64,000 nt of DNA from Chitinophaga skermanii (GCF_003259335.1 NZ_QLLL01000007.1:186001-250000), one strand, 5' to 3'. Positions 1 to 10,223 are shown, numbered from the stretch's first letter. Numbers and translations are program-made. The notes: a model not told the origin generated them from the letters alone.

Positions 1-1173
1 GTCGTAAACAAAGAAGAGCGCTGTGTGCTGGTAGGTTTGATTCATAAGGAACAGACAGAGCCACAAGTGCAAGAGTATCTCGACGAGTTGGCATTCCTAG
101 CGGAAACGGCCGGTGCGGTTTCCGTGAAACGCTTCACCCAAAAACTCGCACATCCCGACAGGGCTACCTTTGTAGGTAAAGGTAAGTTGGAGGAAATCCA
201 GCAGTATGTATCGGGTAAGGATGTTAGTTTAGTCATTTTTGATGATGAATTAACCGGTTCCCAGATCAACAATATCCAGAAGGTATTAAAGATTAAAGTA
301 ATCGATCGAAGCGATTTGATCCTAGATATATTTGCCCGCCGTGCCCGTACCGCGCAAGCGAGAGTGCAGGTGGAGCTGGCACAATACCAGTACATCCTTC
401 CTCGGTTAAGGGGTATGTGGAGCCACTTGGAACGCCAAGGTGGTGGTATTGGTTCGAGAGGTCCCGGTGAAACGGAGATCGAAACGGATCGTCGTATCGT
501 AAAGGACAAAATCTCCCTGTTGCGCAAGCGTTTGGCCGAGATCGACAAACAATCTTTCACCCAGCGTAAGGAGCGTGGCGAGTATATCCGCGTGGCTTTG
601 GTGGGGTATACCAACGTGGGTAAGTCGACCATCATGAACTTACTTAGCAAGAGCGAGGTATTTGCCGAGAATAAGCTCTTTGCTACATTGGATACAACAA
701 CCCGGAAGGTAGTATTTGAGCAAACCCCGTTTTTGCTGAGTGATACAGTAGGGTTTATCCGTAAACTTCCGCATCACTTGGTAGAGAGTTTTAAATCTAC
801 CTTGGATGAAGTGCGCGAGTGTGATATTTTAATGCACGTGGTAGATATTTCTCACCAGAAATATGAAGACCAGATCGATGTGGTCAATAAAACCCTGGCG
901 GAATTAAAATCGCTGGAGAAGCCAACGATATTAATCTTTAATAAAATGGACTTGTACGAAAAGCAAACATTCGACGAATGGTTATCGCCGGAAGTAAAGC
1001 AAGACATTTTAACGGATTTAAAAGAAAGTTGGCAGCATAAGACACATGGTAACTGCGTGTTTGTATCCGCTACAGAGCGCATGAACATTGATGAGTTGCG
1101 TAAAACGATACTAGATAAAGTGATGCAACTTTACCGCGAACGTTATCCTTACAAAACGGAATATTTCTTCTAA
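1..1173 (+). CDS. hflX: GTPase HflX, 5' end cut by window edge
   Basis: HflX is a ribosome-associated GTPase of the TRAFAC/Obg-HflX group that splits stalled or heat-damaged ribosomes. Counting from the GTG at 25, the G1 loop GYTNVGKST is at residues 194-202, G3 DTVGF at about 240 and G4 NKMD at about 306. The N-terminal HflX domain precedes the glycine-rich GGGIGSRGPGETEIE segment typical of the family. The frame is open from base 1 with no stop and no convincing start, and family members have a few more N-terminal residues, so the true start probably lies before the window; GTG 25 is only the first possible start inside it. A Rieske gene follows 6 bp after the stop, so the two may be co-transcribed. 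Confidence 0.95.
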   Translation, partial: VVNKEERCVLVGLIHKEQTEPQVQEYLDELAFLAETAGAVSVKRFTQKLAHPDRATFVGKGKLEEIQQYVSGKDVSLVIFDDELTGSQINNIQKVLKIKVIDRSDLILDIFARRARTAQARVQVELAQYQYILPRLRGMWSHLERQGGGIGSRGPGETEIETDRRIVKDKISLLRKRLAEIDKQSFTQRKERGEYIRVALVGYTNVGKSTIMNLLSKSEVFAENKLFATLDTTTRKVVFEQTPFLLSDTVGFIRKLPHHLVESFKSTLDEVRECDILMHVVDISHQKYEDQIDVVNKTLAELKSLEKPTILIFNKMDLYEKQTFDEWLSPEVKQDILTDLKESWQHKTHGNCVFVSATERMNIDELRKTILDKVMQLYRERYPYKTEYFF

Positions 1174-1179
1174 AACAAG

Positions 1180-1515
1180 ATGGGCAAAGAGTACAATTGG
1201 CATGCATTGCCGGCTTTAGTGTTAGCAGAAAAAGAGATATTGGTAGAAGACGTGGCAGGAAAAAAGATCTGTATAACCCGCTACAATGGCCAATTGTACG
1301 CATTTGCATATAAGTGTCCGCATGCAGGTGCCCCGATGAATGAAGGGTATGTAGATGCGCAGGGACAAGTAATTTGTCCTTTACATAAATACAAGTTCAA
1401 CATCCGCAATGGTTATAATTCGAGTGGCGAAGGGTATTGTTTAAAGACGTACCCGGTAGAAGAAAGAGAAGGAATATTACATGTAGGATTTGATAAAAGT
1501 TGGATGAGTTTGTAA
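1180..1515 (+). CDS. Rieske [2Fe-2S] domain protein
   Basis: A small 111-residue Rieske ferredoxin-like protein of the NirD or dioxygenase-ferredoxin type. The cluster-binding boxes are CPHAG at residues 46-50 and CPLHKYKF about 18 residues later, giving the usual two Cys and two His ligands. No signal peptide or membrane segment is seen, so it should be cytosolic and act in electron transfer. Its redox partner is not encoded nearby. It starts 6 bp after the hflX stop and is probably in the same transcript. The family is secure; the specific partner or pathway cannot be read from the context. Confidence 0.88.
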   Translation: MGKEYNWHALPALVLAEKEILVEDVAGKKICITRYNGQLYAFAYKCPHAGAPMNEGYVDAQGQVICPLHKYKFNIRNGYNSSGEGYCLKTYPVEEREGILHVGFDKSWMSL

Positions 1516-1653
1516 AGAGAAAAACGATTTTGTATTCGTTCTTCAAAAAATTTTAAAATTTTTTTCACCGGCTGTAATGCTTGCTGTCATTGGGTTTGAG
1601 ACGAATTGATAAAATGAATTTTAAAATTTTTTTCAAAAAAGTTGAACAAAGAT

Positions 1654-1683
1654 TTTGCAGGAATAAAAATTTATCTATTTTTG
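1654..1683 (+). promoter_or_regulatory. Bacteroidota-type promoter of tRNA-Asn
   Basis: TTTG at 1654-1657 and TATTTTTG at 1676-1683 are separated by 18 bp. This matches the Bacteroidota housekeeping sigma consensus TTTG-N18/19-TAnnTTTG. It lies about 43 bp before the mature tRNA 5' end in otherwise AT-rich DNA. Confidence 0.7.
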
Positions 1684-1725
1684 CAATCCCAATCGCACAG
1701 AACGGGACACAAAAAAAGAAAATAT

Positions 1726-1799
1726 TCCTCCTTAGCTCAGTTGGTTAGAGCATCTGACTGTTAATCAGAGGGTCGTTGGTTCAAGTCCAACAGGGGGAG
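1726..1799 (+). tRNA. tRNA-Asn (anticodon GUU)
   Basis: The cloverleaf was read by eye. Acceptor stem 1726-1732 pairs with 1792-1798, with one T-G wobble. The D arm uses GCTC 1735-1738 and GAGC 1748-1751. The anticodon stem is TCTGA/TCAGA at 1753-1757 and 1765-1769, with anticodon GTT at 1760-1762. The T arm is GTTGG/CCAAC around loop TTCAAGT. The discriminator is G1799 and the 3' CCA is not encoded. A promoter lies upstream and a terminator hairpin directly downstream. Confidence 0.97.
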
Positions 1800-1810
1800 C
1801 AAAAAAAGAA

Positions 1811-1843
1811 AAAAGGATCACATTATGTGATCCTTTTTCTTTT
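1811..1843 (+). terminator. Rho-independent terminator after tRNA-Asn
   Basis: Perfect 8-bp stem GGATCACA (1815-1822) and TGTGATCC (1826-1833) with loop TTA. It is preceded by an A-rich run and followed by TTTTTCTTTT, so it can work in both directions. It begins 16 bp after the tRNA. Confidence 0.85.
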
Positions 1844-1917
1844 ATAACAATTTGTAAGCTGTTTGGTAGAATAGCATATCATTAAACTTCATCAGCCTTT
1901 CCTTTAAGTAACAAATT

Positions 1918-1952
1918 ATCCCAGAACTTTCACTGTTTGAAAGCCCTGGGAT
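1918..1952 (-). terminator. Hairpin downstream of hsdR, probable terminator
   Basis: ATCCCAG (1918-1924) pairs with CTGGGAT (1946-1952), with an inner CTTTCA/TGAAAG pairing. It lies 25 bp past the hsdR stop on the minus strand. The following T-run is weak, so efficiency is uncertain. Confidence 0.55.
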
Positions 1953-1976
1953 TCCTTATTGATGTACTTTATTTAC

Positions 1977-4900
1977 TTAAAGTTGACCGCCAACACCCTT
2001 AAACTTTTCTACAAACTGGGTCAACTTTTGGAAGACCCCCTGCTTTTTAGTCAAGTATAAAGGATTTAAAGGGCTCATTTTTGGCAAAATAGCGTTAAGC
2101 TCTGTTCCATTCTCACTTGCATACTCGCGCTTTAAAGAAGCTCTTATATACCGTTTTGCTTCTTCTTCGTTTAGATTCTCTTCTGCTATTAACGCTCTTG
2201 CTTCCATTTGCTGCTTGCTTTGAGCAAATAAAAAGAATGAATCAATTACATTGGCTTTGTCTTTAAGGGTATCAAGGTTGGTTTCGTTTATAAAATCAAC
2301 AACCAAACCTTCTTTTCCCCTATTTCCTATGCTAGCACGAATAACTCTACGTATTTCTTCGATTAAAGAAGCTTTGTCTTTCGTTTTTTTGTTATGCTCA
2401 AAAATTAATTCAAGAATATAGTCAAGGTTTATTTCTTGTGATTTTAATAAGTCAACTTCAAACACTACGTCGTCCCAATCAATTTTTGATTCCTCGGTTG
2501 CTTTTCCAGATTTTTCGCGTCTTAACCAGTCACGTATATCGTTATAAGTAGATCGATAATCCTGGACAGTACGTTCTTTTAGTAGTTCAATTTTTTGCAT
2601 CGAGGCTATTTCCTCATCCGTTACAAAATGCACTTTTTTAAATTCCGCCACAGCTTCTGCGTTATTTATGTCAATTGCTTGCAGTGCTTTGAGGGTATTA
2701 AATTCATCGTAGTTCTGGAGTATATTTTCTACACGCAGGTATTCACCGAAAAGTTTCGAGAATCCCTTTTTATCCTTTTCGGTTAGAATTGCATCTGGGT
2801 TCGGGAAATTTTCATTTAACTCTCTTACAACTTCGATGTAACCTCTCCGGGCTTCACCTGTAATAAGATCTGTAAAGCCCTCTAGGTATTCTTTGTAGCT
2901 TTTTTCAAGCACTACATTTTTGGTATTGCTATCTCCGAAAAGTGTAATGGCGTCAATTGTCGCTTTTTCTAGATCCCTGAACGTAACAATATTGCCAAAG
3001 GTTTTAGTAGCATCATAAATGCGGTTGGTGCGTGAAAAGGCTTGTATCAAACCGTGGTAAAGTAAATTTTTATCAACAAATAAGGTATTGAGTGTAGGAG
3101 CATCAAAGCCGGTAAGGAACATCCCGACTACTATAACCAGGTCAACCTCTTTATTTTTTACCCGTTTAGCAAGGTCGCGGTAATAGTTCTGAAATTCATT
3201 ATTTTCAACGCTATAACTGGTTGCAAACATGGTGTTGTAGTCGTTGATGGCTTTCGTTAAAAATTCTTTGGCACTGCTATCCATTGCCGAAGGTTCAAAC
3301 GTTTCATCAACTATTTCGCCTATCGCATTTTGTTCTTCATTAGCAGCAAAGGAGAAGATGGTGGCAATTTTTAAACGTTTGTCACTTTCTTTTTGCAGCT
3401 TGTTTAACTCTTCGTAGTAGCATTTGGCCGCATCCACGCTGCTTACGGCAAACATAGCGTTAAAGCCCTTGTTACTACCTTGATTTCTATGGGTTTTTAG
3501 CCTGAAATTATTTAGAATATATTGAGCAACTTCTGTAATGCGTTTAGGATGAAGCAATAATTTCTTGTTTTCTGCTGCACTTAATTTTTTTTCATCCACT
3601 TCTGTTTCTATGCTCTTAAACTCCGGGCGAACATCATTGTAGTCAACTTTGAATTTCAGTACTTTTTCGTCTCTAATGGCGTCTGTAATTACATAGGAAT
3701 GTAGTTCCGTGCCGAATACACTTGCTGTTGTGTCTGCACCTAGCGCATTTTGTGGGAAGATGGGGGTTCCTGTAAAACCAAATTGATAGTACTTTTTGAA
3801 CTTCTTTTTCAAATTCTTTTGGGCTTCCCCAAACTGCGAACGATGCGCTTCATCGAAAATGAAAACTACTTGCTTTTGGTAAATGGCTAACTCATGCTCA
3901 TTTTTCATGAGATTATTCAACTTCTGAATAGTTGTTACTATAATCTTATTATCATCTTTTTCAATATTTCTCTTTAATCCTGCCGTACTATTCGAACCGT
4001 TTACACTTTCGGGTGAAAATCTTTGGTATTCTTTTATTGTTTGATAGTCCAAATCTTTGCGATCCACCACAAAAAATACCTTATCAATGAAGTCGAGTTC
4101 TGTTGCTAGTCTTGCCGCTTTAAAACTGGTTAAGGTTTTGCCGGAGCCTGTGGTATGCCAAATATAGCCGCCGCCATCTACAGAGGACCATCTTTTGGAT
4201 AAATAGGAACTTTTGATTTTCCACAACATGCGTTCTGTTGCGGCAATTTGATAGGGCCTCATGATAAGGAGTGTATCGTTTGTATCAAACACCGAATAAG
4301 TTAGTAATACATTTAGCAACGTATGCTTCTGGAAGAAAGTAGCTGTAAAATCTTTAAGGTCTTTAATCAAAGAATTATCAGCCCTAGCCCAGTTCATAGT
4401 AAAGTCAAAACTGTTTTTACTTCGCTCAATTGTGTTTGCAAAATACCGAGTATCCGTTCCATTGGAGATAACAAAGATCTGTAAGTATTTAAAGAGCGAA
4501 TTGTTACTATTGAGGCTCTCTTTTGTATAGCGATGCACTTGGTTGAAAGCTTCGCGGATGGCAACCCCTCGTTTTTTAAGTTCTACTTGTACCAAGGGTA
4601 ATCCATTCACTAAGATGGTTACATCGTAGCGATTGGCGTGTGTGCCTTTTTGTTCGAACTGCTTGATTACCTGTACCTTATTACGGACTACATTCGTTTT
4701 GTCGACTAAGTAAATGTTTTGGATGTGGCCATCATCAAAAACGAAGTCGTATATATAATTGTCATGTATTTTTCTTGTTTTCTCAACAAGGTTATCACTT
4801 GGTTTGTCTAAATATTCTTCTATGAATCGGATCCACTCGGCATCCGAAAATACCATATTGTTGAGAGCTTGTAGTTGCAACCTAGCATTGGCCAACAGGG

Positions 4901-5084
4901 CTTCGGCTGTATTTATGTTTGATGGATATTCATACCCTTGATCAACTAGGTCCTGGATAAATTCAGACTCTAAGGCAGCCTCCGTTTGAAATTCAGAAGA
5001 TGGCTCATGCAATTCTGCATACTTGGTATATGCATTGAGAACAATGAAATTATTTGATTCTGCTATGGTATTATTTGTTGCCAT
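1977..5084 (-). CDS. hsdR: Type I restriction enzyme R subunit (type IC-like)
   Basis: Motor and nuclease subunit of a type I restriction-modification complex, which translocates DNA and cleaves unmethylated DNA. At 1035 residues it is close to the recalled length of EcoR124I HsdR (about 1038). The PD-(D/E)xK nuclease core has D154, E168 and K170 in the VELKK segment. The superfamily 2 helicase motor has Walker A TTGSGKT at 311-317, DEAH at 411-414, FGFTGTP as motif III and QAFSRTNR as motif VI. A helical C-terminal domain follows. The ATG is 14 bp inside the 3' end of prrC, so translation is probably coupled. The reading frame is intact, so the enzyme is probably active. Confidence 0.96.
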   Translation of the reverse strand: MATNNTIAESNNFIVLNAYTKYAELHEPSSEFQTEAALESEFIQDLVDQGYEYPSNINTAEALLANARLQLQALNNMVFSDAEWIRFIEEYLDKPSDNLVEKTRKIHDNYIYDFVFDDGHIQNIYLVDKTNVVRNKVQVIKQFEQKGTHANRYDVTILVNGLPLVQVELKKRGVAIREAFNQVHRYTKESLNSNNSLFKYLQIFVISNGTDTRYFANTIERSKNSFDFTMNWARADNSLIKDLKDFTATFFQKHTLLNVLLTYSVFDTNDTLLIMRPYQIAATERMLWKIKSSYLSKRWSSVDGGGYIWHTTGSGKTLTSFKAARLATELDFIDKVFFVVDRKDLDYQTIKEYQRFSPESVNGSNSTAGLKRNIEKDDNKIIVTTIQKLNNLMKNEHELAIYQKQVVFIFDEAHRSQFGEAQKNLKKKFKKYYQFGFTGTPIFPQNALGADTTASVFGTELHSYVITDAIRDEKVLKFKVDYNDVRPEFKSIETEVDEKKLSAAENKKLLLHPKRITEVAQYILNNFRLKTHRNQGSNKGFNAMFAVSSVDAAKCYYEELNKLQKESDKRLKIATIFSFAANEEQNAIGEIVDETFEPSAMDSSAKEFLTKAINDYNTMFATSYSVENNEFQNYYRDLAKRVKNKEVDLVIVVGMFLTGFDAPTLNTLFVDKNLLYHGLIQAFSRTNRIYDATKTFGNIVTFRDLEKATIDAITLFGDSNTKNVVLEKSYKEYLEGFTDLITGEARRGYIEVVRELNENFPNPDAILTEKDKKGFSKLFGEYLRVENILQNYDEFNTLKALQAIDINNAEAVAEFKKVHFVTDEEIASMQKIELLKERTVQDYRSTYNDIRDWLRREKSGKATEESKIDWDDVVFEVDLLKSQEINLDYILELIFEHNKKTKDKASLIEEIRRVIRASIGNRGKEGLVVDFINETNLDTLKDKANVIDSFFLFAQSKQQMEARALIAEENLNEEEAKRYIRASLKREYASENGTELNAILPKMSPLNPLYLTKKQGVFQKLTQFVEKFKGVGGQL

Positions 5085-6282
5085 CTTGCTCTATTTCGGT
5101 ATTATTAACAATTGATTTGAAGCTGTACATTCTTTTTAACTCACTTACCAAGAATCCCAGCACTTTCTTATCATTTTCATCGATGATCGCCACTTCTTCC
5201 CCATGATGTTTAGAGTGGCTTGACAGGTTGATAATGCGGTTATAATATGCCTCCCGTGACTCCTGTGGTAAAAGGTCTCTCCACTTATGGTAACCTAAAA
5301 AGGTAGATGTTTTTTCTAAAATGTTGCGGAGGAAATTAAAATGGTATTTTTGAATAGTAATGGGCGATTCTATTGCTTTTTCTAATTCAGCTAAAAGAAA
5401 TAGATGATATGAGAAAGGCGAATCGCCGGGTTGATCATTCATTAAATACGTACCGTCTTCTAATTTTTCAAAGCGTTTTTTTGCGCAGTGCTTTACTTTA
5501 TAACCAGTGCTCGAATTGGGGTTATTGAATTCATTGAACAGTACATTATAAAAGAGTGGATTATGTGTTGTAATAATAAATTTAAGGTCGGATTGATTAG
5601 ACTTTACTAGTTCTGCAATATCCACAGCCAGTTCAATTAAATGTGTATCATCTAGAGAACTAACTGGATCGTCGATAAAAACGTATTCCAAATCATTAAA
5701 TTGATCTGTTTCCCGTTCTTCTTCCTCTGCTACATTTAATACATTGATTGTTTGTTCCAGCAAGCTGTAAAAAATACTCCAGATAAAGCAACTTTCTTCG
5801 CCTTTGGAAATTTTTACATTTTCAGATGGTTCGTCATTTCCTCGTTCAAATGAAAAATGCACTTCTGAAAAAGCGGGTGTTTTTACATTGTTATTTTCCT
5901 TATCCGTAATAGTGTATTCCTCATTAAAACGAGGTGTTAGTTTGTCATTCGTATATCGTTGAAAATGCCTTGTAATATTAGGCTCTTGTCCTTGTTCGAC
6001 AAGTATCCAATGCGTATAATCATTGGGTTGGATTTTCAACTTCCTATCTGTATCCTTTTCTAAATCGTTATCCCAATAAAACAGATCCTCGGTAAATGCA
6101 TTGTAGTACATTATTTTGATTTTCTCTTCTGTTTCTTCGGTTGCTGGATTTTTGGGAGCAATCAATTCTTTGAATTCACGAGACAACCGTGTTTTTCCAG
6201 TGCCATTAAAAGCATAGATTAACTGTACTTTTTTATCAGTATTTTTCAGGTTTTGAGCTATTTCTTTTAATGACTGGCCCAT
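5071..6282 (-). CDS. prrC: PrrC-type anticodon nuclease, masked by the type I R-M complex
   Basis: Closely resembles the recalled E. coli PrrC (396 residues; 403 here). PrrC cleaves tRNA-Lys at the anticodon when a phage disables the associated EcoprrI enzyme. The ABC-like ATPase half has Walker A NGTGKT at 26-31, signature SKGEES at 159-164, Walker [12 protein letters not shown] at about 202-212 and switch His240. The nuclease half keeps the R-X3-E...H triad as R319, E323 and H356; E. coli has R320, E324 and H356. A GDS segment at 286-288 matches the anticodon-recognition region containing Asp287. It lies 1 bp after hsdS and overlaps hsdR by 14 bp, the same gene order as the E. coli prr locus. 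The related RloC is much longer and carries a coiled-coil/zinc-hook insert, which is absent here. Confidence 0.95.
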   Translation of the reverse strand: MGQSLKEIAQNLKNTDKKVQLIYAFNGTGKTRLSREFKELIAPKNPATEETEEKIKIMYYNAFTEDLFYWDNDLEKDTDRKLKIQPNDYTHWILVEQGQEPNITRHFQRYTNDKLTPRFNEEYTITDKENNNVKTPAFSEVHFSFERGNDEPSENVKISKGEESCFIWSIFYSLLEQTINVLNVAEEEERETDQFNDLEYVFIDDPVSSLDDTHLIELAVDIAELVKSNQSDLKFIITTHNPLFYNVLFNEFNNPNSSTGYKVKHCAKKRFEKLEDGTYLMNDQPGDSPFSYHLFLLAELEKAIESPITIQKYHFNFLRNILEKTSTFLGYHKWRDLLPQESREAYYNRIINLSSHSKHHGEEVAIIDENDKKVLGFLVSELKRMYSFKSIVNNTEIEQDGNK

Positions 6283-6283
6283 A

Positions 6284-7531
6284 TTACGGTTCTATATTGT
6301 TTTTAGGGAATGTTAGTAATAAATCACGGTAATACTCATACTGCTTTTTCCTTAGTTCAATCTCTTTTGGGAGGCCTTCGCTAATGGAGGTGGTGAGTAT
6401 GTCGAATTTGTCTAGGATTGAGACGATTCGGGCTTGTTCTTCGAGGGATGGGATGGGGATTTTGAAGTTTTTTATAATTCCTGAGTTAAGATCACCTCTA
6501 GCACCTTGTCCTAAAGCTTTAAGCTTTTCAAAATTAAAACTGACCCAGTGAAAAACAAATCTATACAATGCTTTTTGAGGATTGATTTCTAAACACAAGC
6601 AGTGTTGATTTGTGGTTAATGGAATTTTGTTAATAGCTGATCGCCCTGCAGTTGCACCAGAAATAGCTATAATTACACAATTAGCAGGAACCCATTTTGT
6701 TGCAGTTTCTTTGAGAGCAAAATCGGTTATTTTAATTTCTGTATTGTCAATATCAGAAAACTTAACTTCTTGTGTTCGAAGCCACGGAATTGTGCCGTTT
6801 TCGTAATATTTAGGATTGCCCGCTTGAGGAGTACCTCCTGAATAAGACTTTAGAATAATCTCCCCCAAAGTTTTCCACTCCACTTCTCCTTCTTCAAAAC
6901 TTAACAGTGTTTCCCGATAATAGCTATACTGCTTTTTACGAGCAGTAAGCTCTGCAGTAAGCTCTGCAGTAAGCTCTGCAGTAAGCGCTGTAAATTTATC
7001 TAGAATGCGAACGATTTCTTTTTGAACTGGGAGGGGTGGGATGGGAACTAGTATTTTTCTAAACCTTGCCTTAGAAACATTATAGCGTGTTACACCGCTT
7101 GCAGTTTTTGATATTTCAGCACGTATCAACTTACTGCGGAATAAATATTTGGAAAACTCTGGAATTAGTTGAATGTCTTCATTGAATCTTACACCAAATG
7201 AGAAGCTATTCAGATAGACTGGTTCTTCAAAATTAGTAGTAACTGCAGAAGACATTCCAACTTCATCAGCTGTTTCAGACGAGCCGGTAAATAGAATATC
7301 TCCGTATTTTACTATATGTTGGTTTTCAGATTTGGCAACTTTAACTGTTTCAAGGATGTTGTCCCTTGTATTTAGATTAAAGAAAATGCTCTTGTAGGAA
7401 ATATATTTTGCATTGCCATTTTCAAAATCCGCCTTACTTTTTCCAGTTAGTCCACCATAGATTTCACTAATTTCCCCCAAAGTTCTCCACTCCACTTCTA
7501 CACCATCCAATAATTTCTCTATATAACTCAT
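6284..7531 (-). CDS. hsdS: Type I R-M specificity subunit (type IC-like)
   Basis: DNA-recognition subunit of the HsdM2S methylase and HsdR2M2S restriction complexes. It has two target recognition domains, at about residues 12-165 and 222-362. Each is followed by a conserved helical spacer: one at about 166-215 beginning [17 protein letters not shown], the other at 363-410 with the same pattern. The central spacer carries three TAEL tetrapeptides at 184-195, as in EcoR124-type enzymes where repeat number sets the length of the non-specific gap in the target. The start overlaps the hsdM stop by 4 bp and prrC follows after 1 bp. The target sequence cannot be predicted from the sequence alone. 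Confidence 0.95.
   Translation of the reverse strand: MSYIEKLLDGVEVEWRTLGEISEIYGGLTGKSKADFENGNAKYISYKSIFFNLNTRDNILETVKVAKSENQHIVKYGDILFTGSSETADEVGMSSAVTTNFEEPVYLNSFSFGVRFNEDIQLIPEFSKYLFRSKLIRAEISKTASGVTRYNVSKARFRKILVPIPPLPVQKEIVRILDKFTALTAELTAELTAELTARKKQYSYYRETLLSFEEGEVEWKTLGEIILKSYSGGTPQAGNPKYYENGTIPWLRTQEVKFSDIDNTEIKITDFALKETATKWVPANCVIIAISGATAGRSAINKIPLTTNQHCLCLEINPQKALYRFVFHWVSFNFEKLKALGQGARGDLNSGIIKNFKIPIPSLEEQARIVSILDKFDILTTSISEGLPKEIELRKKQYEYYRDLLLTFPKNNIEP
6942..6989 (-). repeat. 12-bp tandem repeat inside hsdS (TAEL repeats)
   Basis: Four 12-bp units in register (plus strand gcagtaagctct): three perfect copies at 6942-6977 and a fourth at 6978-6989 with one change. On the coding strand they give three complete TAEL tetrapeptides. 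The unit is a multiple of three, so gain or loss of copies keeps the frame. Confidence 0.95.
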
Positions 7532-9075
7532 CCTTCAATCTCTTTAATAATTTTATCAATATCAGTACGGAGCATATCTATCTTCTCCACTGTTTTTGAA
7601 ATTTGATTATTCAATTCCGCTATATCAAATTTTTCCCGTGTATCTTTTGCTTCTACATAGGAACTTACAGAGAGATTGTAATCATTTTCGGCAATTTTTG
7701 CATTGTCGATTGAAACGGCTACATGCGCCACATCCGATTTACTATCGAACAGTTCCACGATCTTTGCAATATGTTTGTCTTCCAGCACATTGTTGTTGGT
7801 TACTTTCTTAAAGAAATCTTCGCCACTAGCATCAATAAACTGGGTTTTATTTTCTGTTTTATGTTTAGAAAGAACTAGGATCGTTACGGCTATAGAAGTA
7901 CCAAAGAATAAGTTGGGTGCTAAAGAAATAATGGTCTCTACAAAGTTATTGTCTATAAGATACTTCCTGATTTTCTGTTCTGCGCCACCACGGTAAAAGA
8001 TGCCAGGGAAACAAACTATAGCAGCCCTGCCTTTACCTGAAAGATAGCTAAGCGCATGCAGTACAAAGGCGAAGTCTGCTTTAGATTTAGGGGCTAATAC
8101 ACCTGCTGGTGCAAATCGGTCGTCGTTAATGAGGGTCGGATCGTCGCTACCTATCCAGTTGATGGAATAGGGAGGATTGGATACTATGGCGTCGAAGGGC
8201 TTTTCATCGCCAAAATGGGGATCGCGTAAGGTATCGCCTAGGGCAATGTTGAACTTGTCGTAGTTGATGTTGTGCAAAAACATGTTCATACGTGCAAGGT
8301 TATATGTTGTATGGTTTACTTCTTGCCCAAAGAAGCCATCTTCAATAATATGATTGTCGAAATGCTTTTTGGCTTGTAAAAGCAAGGAGCCAGAACCAGC
8401 AGCAGGGTCATATATCTTGTTTACTTTTTCCTGCTTGTGCATAGCCAGTTGTGCAATCAACTTAGAAACGTGTTGTGGCGTAAAAAACTCACCCCCTGAT
8501 TTTCCAGCGTTGGCAGCATAATTGGAAATAAGAAATTCATAGGCATCACCAAAAAGATCAATCTGATTATCCTCAAAATTTCCGAATTTCAACTCTTCTA
8601 CACCTTTTATAACAGCAGCTAGACGGCTATTCTTATTTTCAACAGTGTTACCGAGGCGCGTACTGGTGGTATCAAAATCAGCAAACAATCCTTTAATATC
8701 TGGCTCAGATGGATAACCATTTGCAGAACTTTCAATCGAATCAAAAATGGCTTTTAAATCCGTGTTTAGATTTGGATTGGTATTGGCTGTTTTAGCAACA
8801 TTTGCAAATAGTTGATTAGGGTATATAAAGTACCCCTTTGTTTTAATGGCATCATCTTTTATTTCCTTCGTTATTACATCTTCCGATAGTTGTTCATAGT
8901 CGATACTTTCGTCGCCACCTTCCATATAATTGGTGAAGTTTTCACTAATGAAGCGATAGAATAGTGTTCCTAACACAAACTGTTTAAAGTCCCATCCATC
9001 TACCGAGCCACGAACTTCGTTGGCGATTTTCCAAATTTTATTTTGCAGCTCTTGCCTTTGTGCGGTGCTTGTCAT
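7528..9075 (-). CDS. hsdM: Type I R-M methyltransferase subunit, N6-adenine
   Basis: N6-adenine methyltransferase of the type I complex; it modifies host DNA and is part of the restriction complex that should mask PrrC. The 515 residues include the HsdM N-terminal helical domain (about 8-150), GEFFTP at 195-200, SAM-binding motif [10 protein letters not shown] at 223-231 and catalytic NPPY at 300-303. Its start shares one base with the stop of the upstream XRE gene (TAATG), and its end overlaps hsdS by 4 bp. Both junctions suggest translational coupling and fixed stoichiometry. Confidence 0.96.
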   Translation of the reverse strand: MTSTAQRQELQNKIWKIANEVRGSVDGWDFKQFVLGTLFYRFISENFTNYMEGGDESIDYEQLSEDVITKEIKDDAIKTKGYFIYPNQLFANVAKTANTNPNLNTDLKAIFDSIESSANGYPSEPDIKGLFADFDTTSTRLGNTVENKNSRLAAVIKGVEELKFGNFEDNQIDLFGDAYEFLISNYAANAGKSGGEFFTPQHVSKLIAQLAMHKQEKVNKIYDPAAGSGSLLLQAKKHFDNHIIEDGFFGQEVNHTTYNLARMNMFLHNINYDKFNIALGDTLRDPHFGDEKPFDAIVSNPPYSINWIGSDDPTLINDDRFAPAGVLAPKSKADFAFVLHALSYLSGKGRAAIVCFPGIFYRGGAEQKIRKYLIDNNFVETIISLAPNLFFGTSIAVTILVLSKHKTENKTQFIDASGEDFFKKVTNNNVLEDKHIAKIVELFDSKSDVAHVAVSIDNAKIAENDYNLSVSSYVEAKDTREKFDIAELNNQISKTVEKIDMLRTDIDKIIKEIEG

Positions 9076-9263
9076 TATTTATCCTTTATTAATTCTTGTG
9101 GTTTAACTCCTAATATCCTGGCAATTTCAAAAAGTACTTCCAATCTTGGCTGTTGCCTGTTTTGCACATAGCCGTTAACGACGTTGTAACTTTTGCCCAG
9201 TTGTTCGGCCAACCAGGTCTGTTTTATGCCTTTTTTCTCCAACACTTCTTTAATTCTGTTCAT
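9075..9263 (-). CDS. Small XRE-family HTH regulator of the R-M operon
   Basis: A 62-residue protein that is essentially one Cro/C1-type helix-turn-helix. Its [20 protein letters not shown] segment fits helices 2 and 3. It is the first gene of the cassette and its stop codon overlaps the hsdM start. By analogy with restriction controller proteins it probably regulates its own operon and delays or limits hsdR and prrC expression; this is inferred from position and size. A weak promoter-like element (TATCTTTC, minus strand 9290-9283) lies 20 bp upstream of its start. Confidence 0.85.
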   Translation of the reverse strand: MNRIKEVLEKKGIKQTWLAEQLGKSYNVVNGYVQNRQQPRLEVLFEIARILGVKPQELIKDK

Positions 9264-9445
9264 GTCTTTTTGAAATGTGCCCGAAAGATAATTTTTATTT
9301 CTTAACTATATTGTTTTTCGTTATAAAAAGTGTTTGAATTACTTATGGGCCCTAAGATGAGATGAGCTAAGAAACATTGTTCATAAAGAGGTATTATGAA
9401 TATATTCAATTTTGATGCTTTATTAAAAAAAGCAGTCCCACCTCG

Positions 9446-10093
9446 TTACTCCCCCGTAATCACCACCGAAGTATAATAAGCACGCATCTCCCACCCTAGC
9501 GATTCATACAACAACTTCCCTTCATCAGTAGCCACTAAACAATACTCGCTAATATCTTCCGCTAAAGCAATTTTCTCTAGTTCTTTCAGAACGATAGATG
9601 CTAATCCTTTCCTTTGGTGCTGAGGATCGGTAACGACCTGGTCGAATACAGCTATATCATCAACAAGTACAATGCGACCGCTGGCAGCAAGCTCACCTTG
9701 TTGATGCATAATTTTAACCACGTACGTGGCAGCATCCTTCTCGATTAATAGAGCATATTCATTACCAAGCGATTTCCGAGGTGCTGGCATTTCATGGTAG
9801 CAATGCATGAAGTAGCCTTGTGGAAGAATAACCCAACGTTCAGGTAAGTCCTGTTTCAACGCACCTGGTGGTGCGCAAACCTTCAGGTGTATCCAAGGCT
9901 GCTCTATCGTATTCGCTAAGTCAAAGAAATCACGATGGAGTGCTGGAAATACATACCTGGCGATTTGTTCTTTATAGCCGACATCTACTTTAAAACCGGA
10001 TCGGTAAGGAATGGGTAAAGGTAAGTGCCTAGATAAGGCCCAGCCTGTTAACCATTTTTCAATGGTAATGTTGGCAATTTGTTGTTGTGTCAT
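9446..10093 (-). CDS. GNAT-family N-acetyltransferase
   Basis: A 215-residue protein whose C-terminal half is a GNAT acetyltransferase domain. It has the acetyl-CoA-binding segment VVTDPQHQRKGLAS, matching the R/Q-x-x-G-x-G/A pyrophosphate loop, and a C-terminal LLYESLGWE motif typical of the fold. The N-terminal 100 residues are not recognised. No signal peptide is seen. The substrate is unknown and the neighbours give no hint. It is transcribed on the minus strand, separately from the R-M cassette, with a 182-bp gap between them. Confidence 0.8.
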   Translation of the reverse strand: MTQQQIANITIEKWLTGWALSRHLPLPIPYRSGFKVDVGYKEQIARYVFPALHRDFFDLANTIEQPWIHLKVCAPPGALKQDLPERWVILPQGYFMHCYHEMPAPRKSLGNEYALLIEKDAATYVVKIMHQQGELAASGRIVLVDDIAVFDQVVTDPQHQRKGLASIVLKELEKIALAEDISEYCLVATDEGKLLYESLGWEMRAYYTSVVITGE

Positions 10094-10182
10094 GTAGGTG
10101 GATTAACGAATAAGCATGTGATCATTCTATCTTAAAAATAGCTATTCTAAACTATTCATTAGAAGGTAATTCTTCTAACATG

Positions 10183-10223
10183 AAAAATCCCGTTCAGCAG
10201 CATATTAGCTGAACGGGATTTTT
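10183..10223 (-). terminator. Strong 16-bp hairpin terminator
   Basis: AAAAATCCCGTTCAGC at 10183-10198 pairs perfectly with 10208-10223 around a 9-nt loop. The A and T runs at the stem ends make it a bidirectional intrinsic terminator. It lies upstream of the GNAT start, so on the minus strand it does not end a known gene; it may end a small RNA. Confidence 0.8.

Noticed and set aside
42-650. 202-codon minus-strand frame opposite hflX
   Set aside because: It is antisense to well-conserved HflX codons and has no domain of its own.
5071-6282. RloC or OLD-family nuclease instead of PrrC
   Set aside because: RloC is roughly twice as long with a coiled-coil/zinc hook, and OLD proteins have a Toprim domain. 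Neither is seen, while PrrC motifs and locus order fit.
1726-9445. attL/attR repeats of an integrative element at tRNA-Asn
   Set aside because: The 3' end of the tRNA is not repeated in 9264-9445 and there is no integrase gene.
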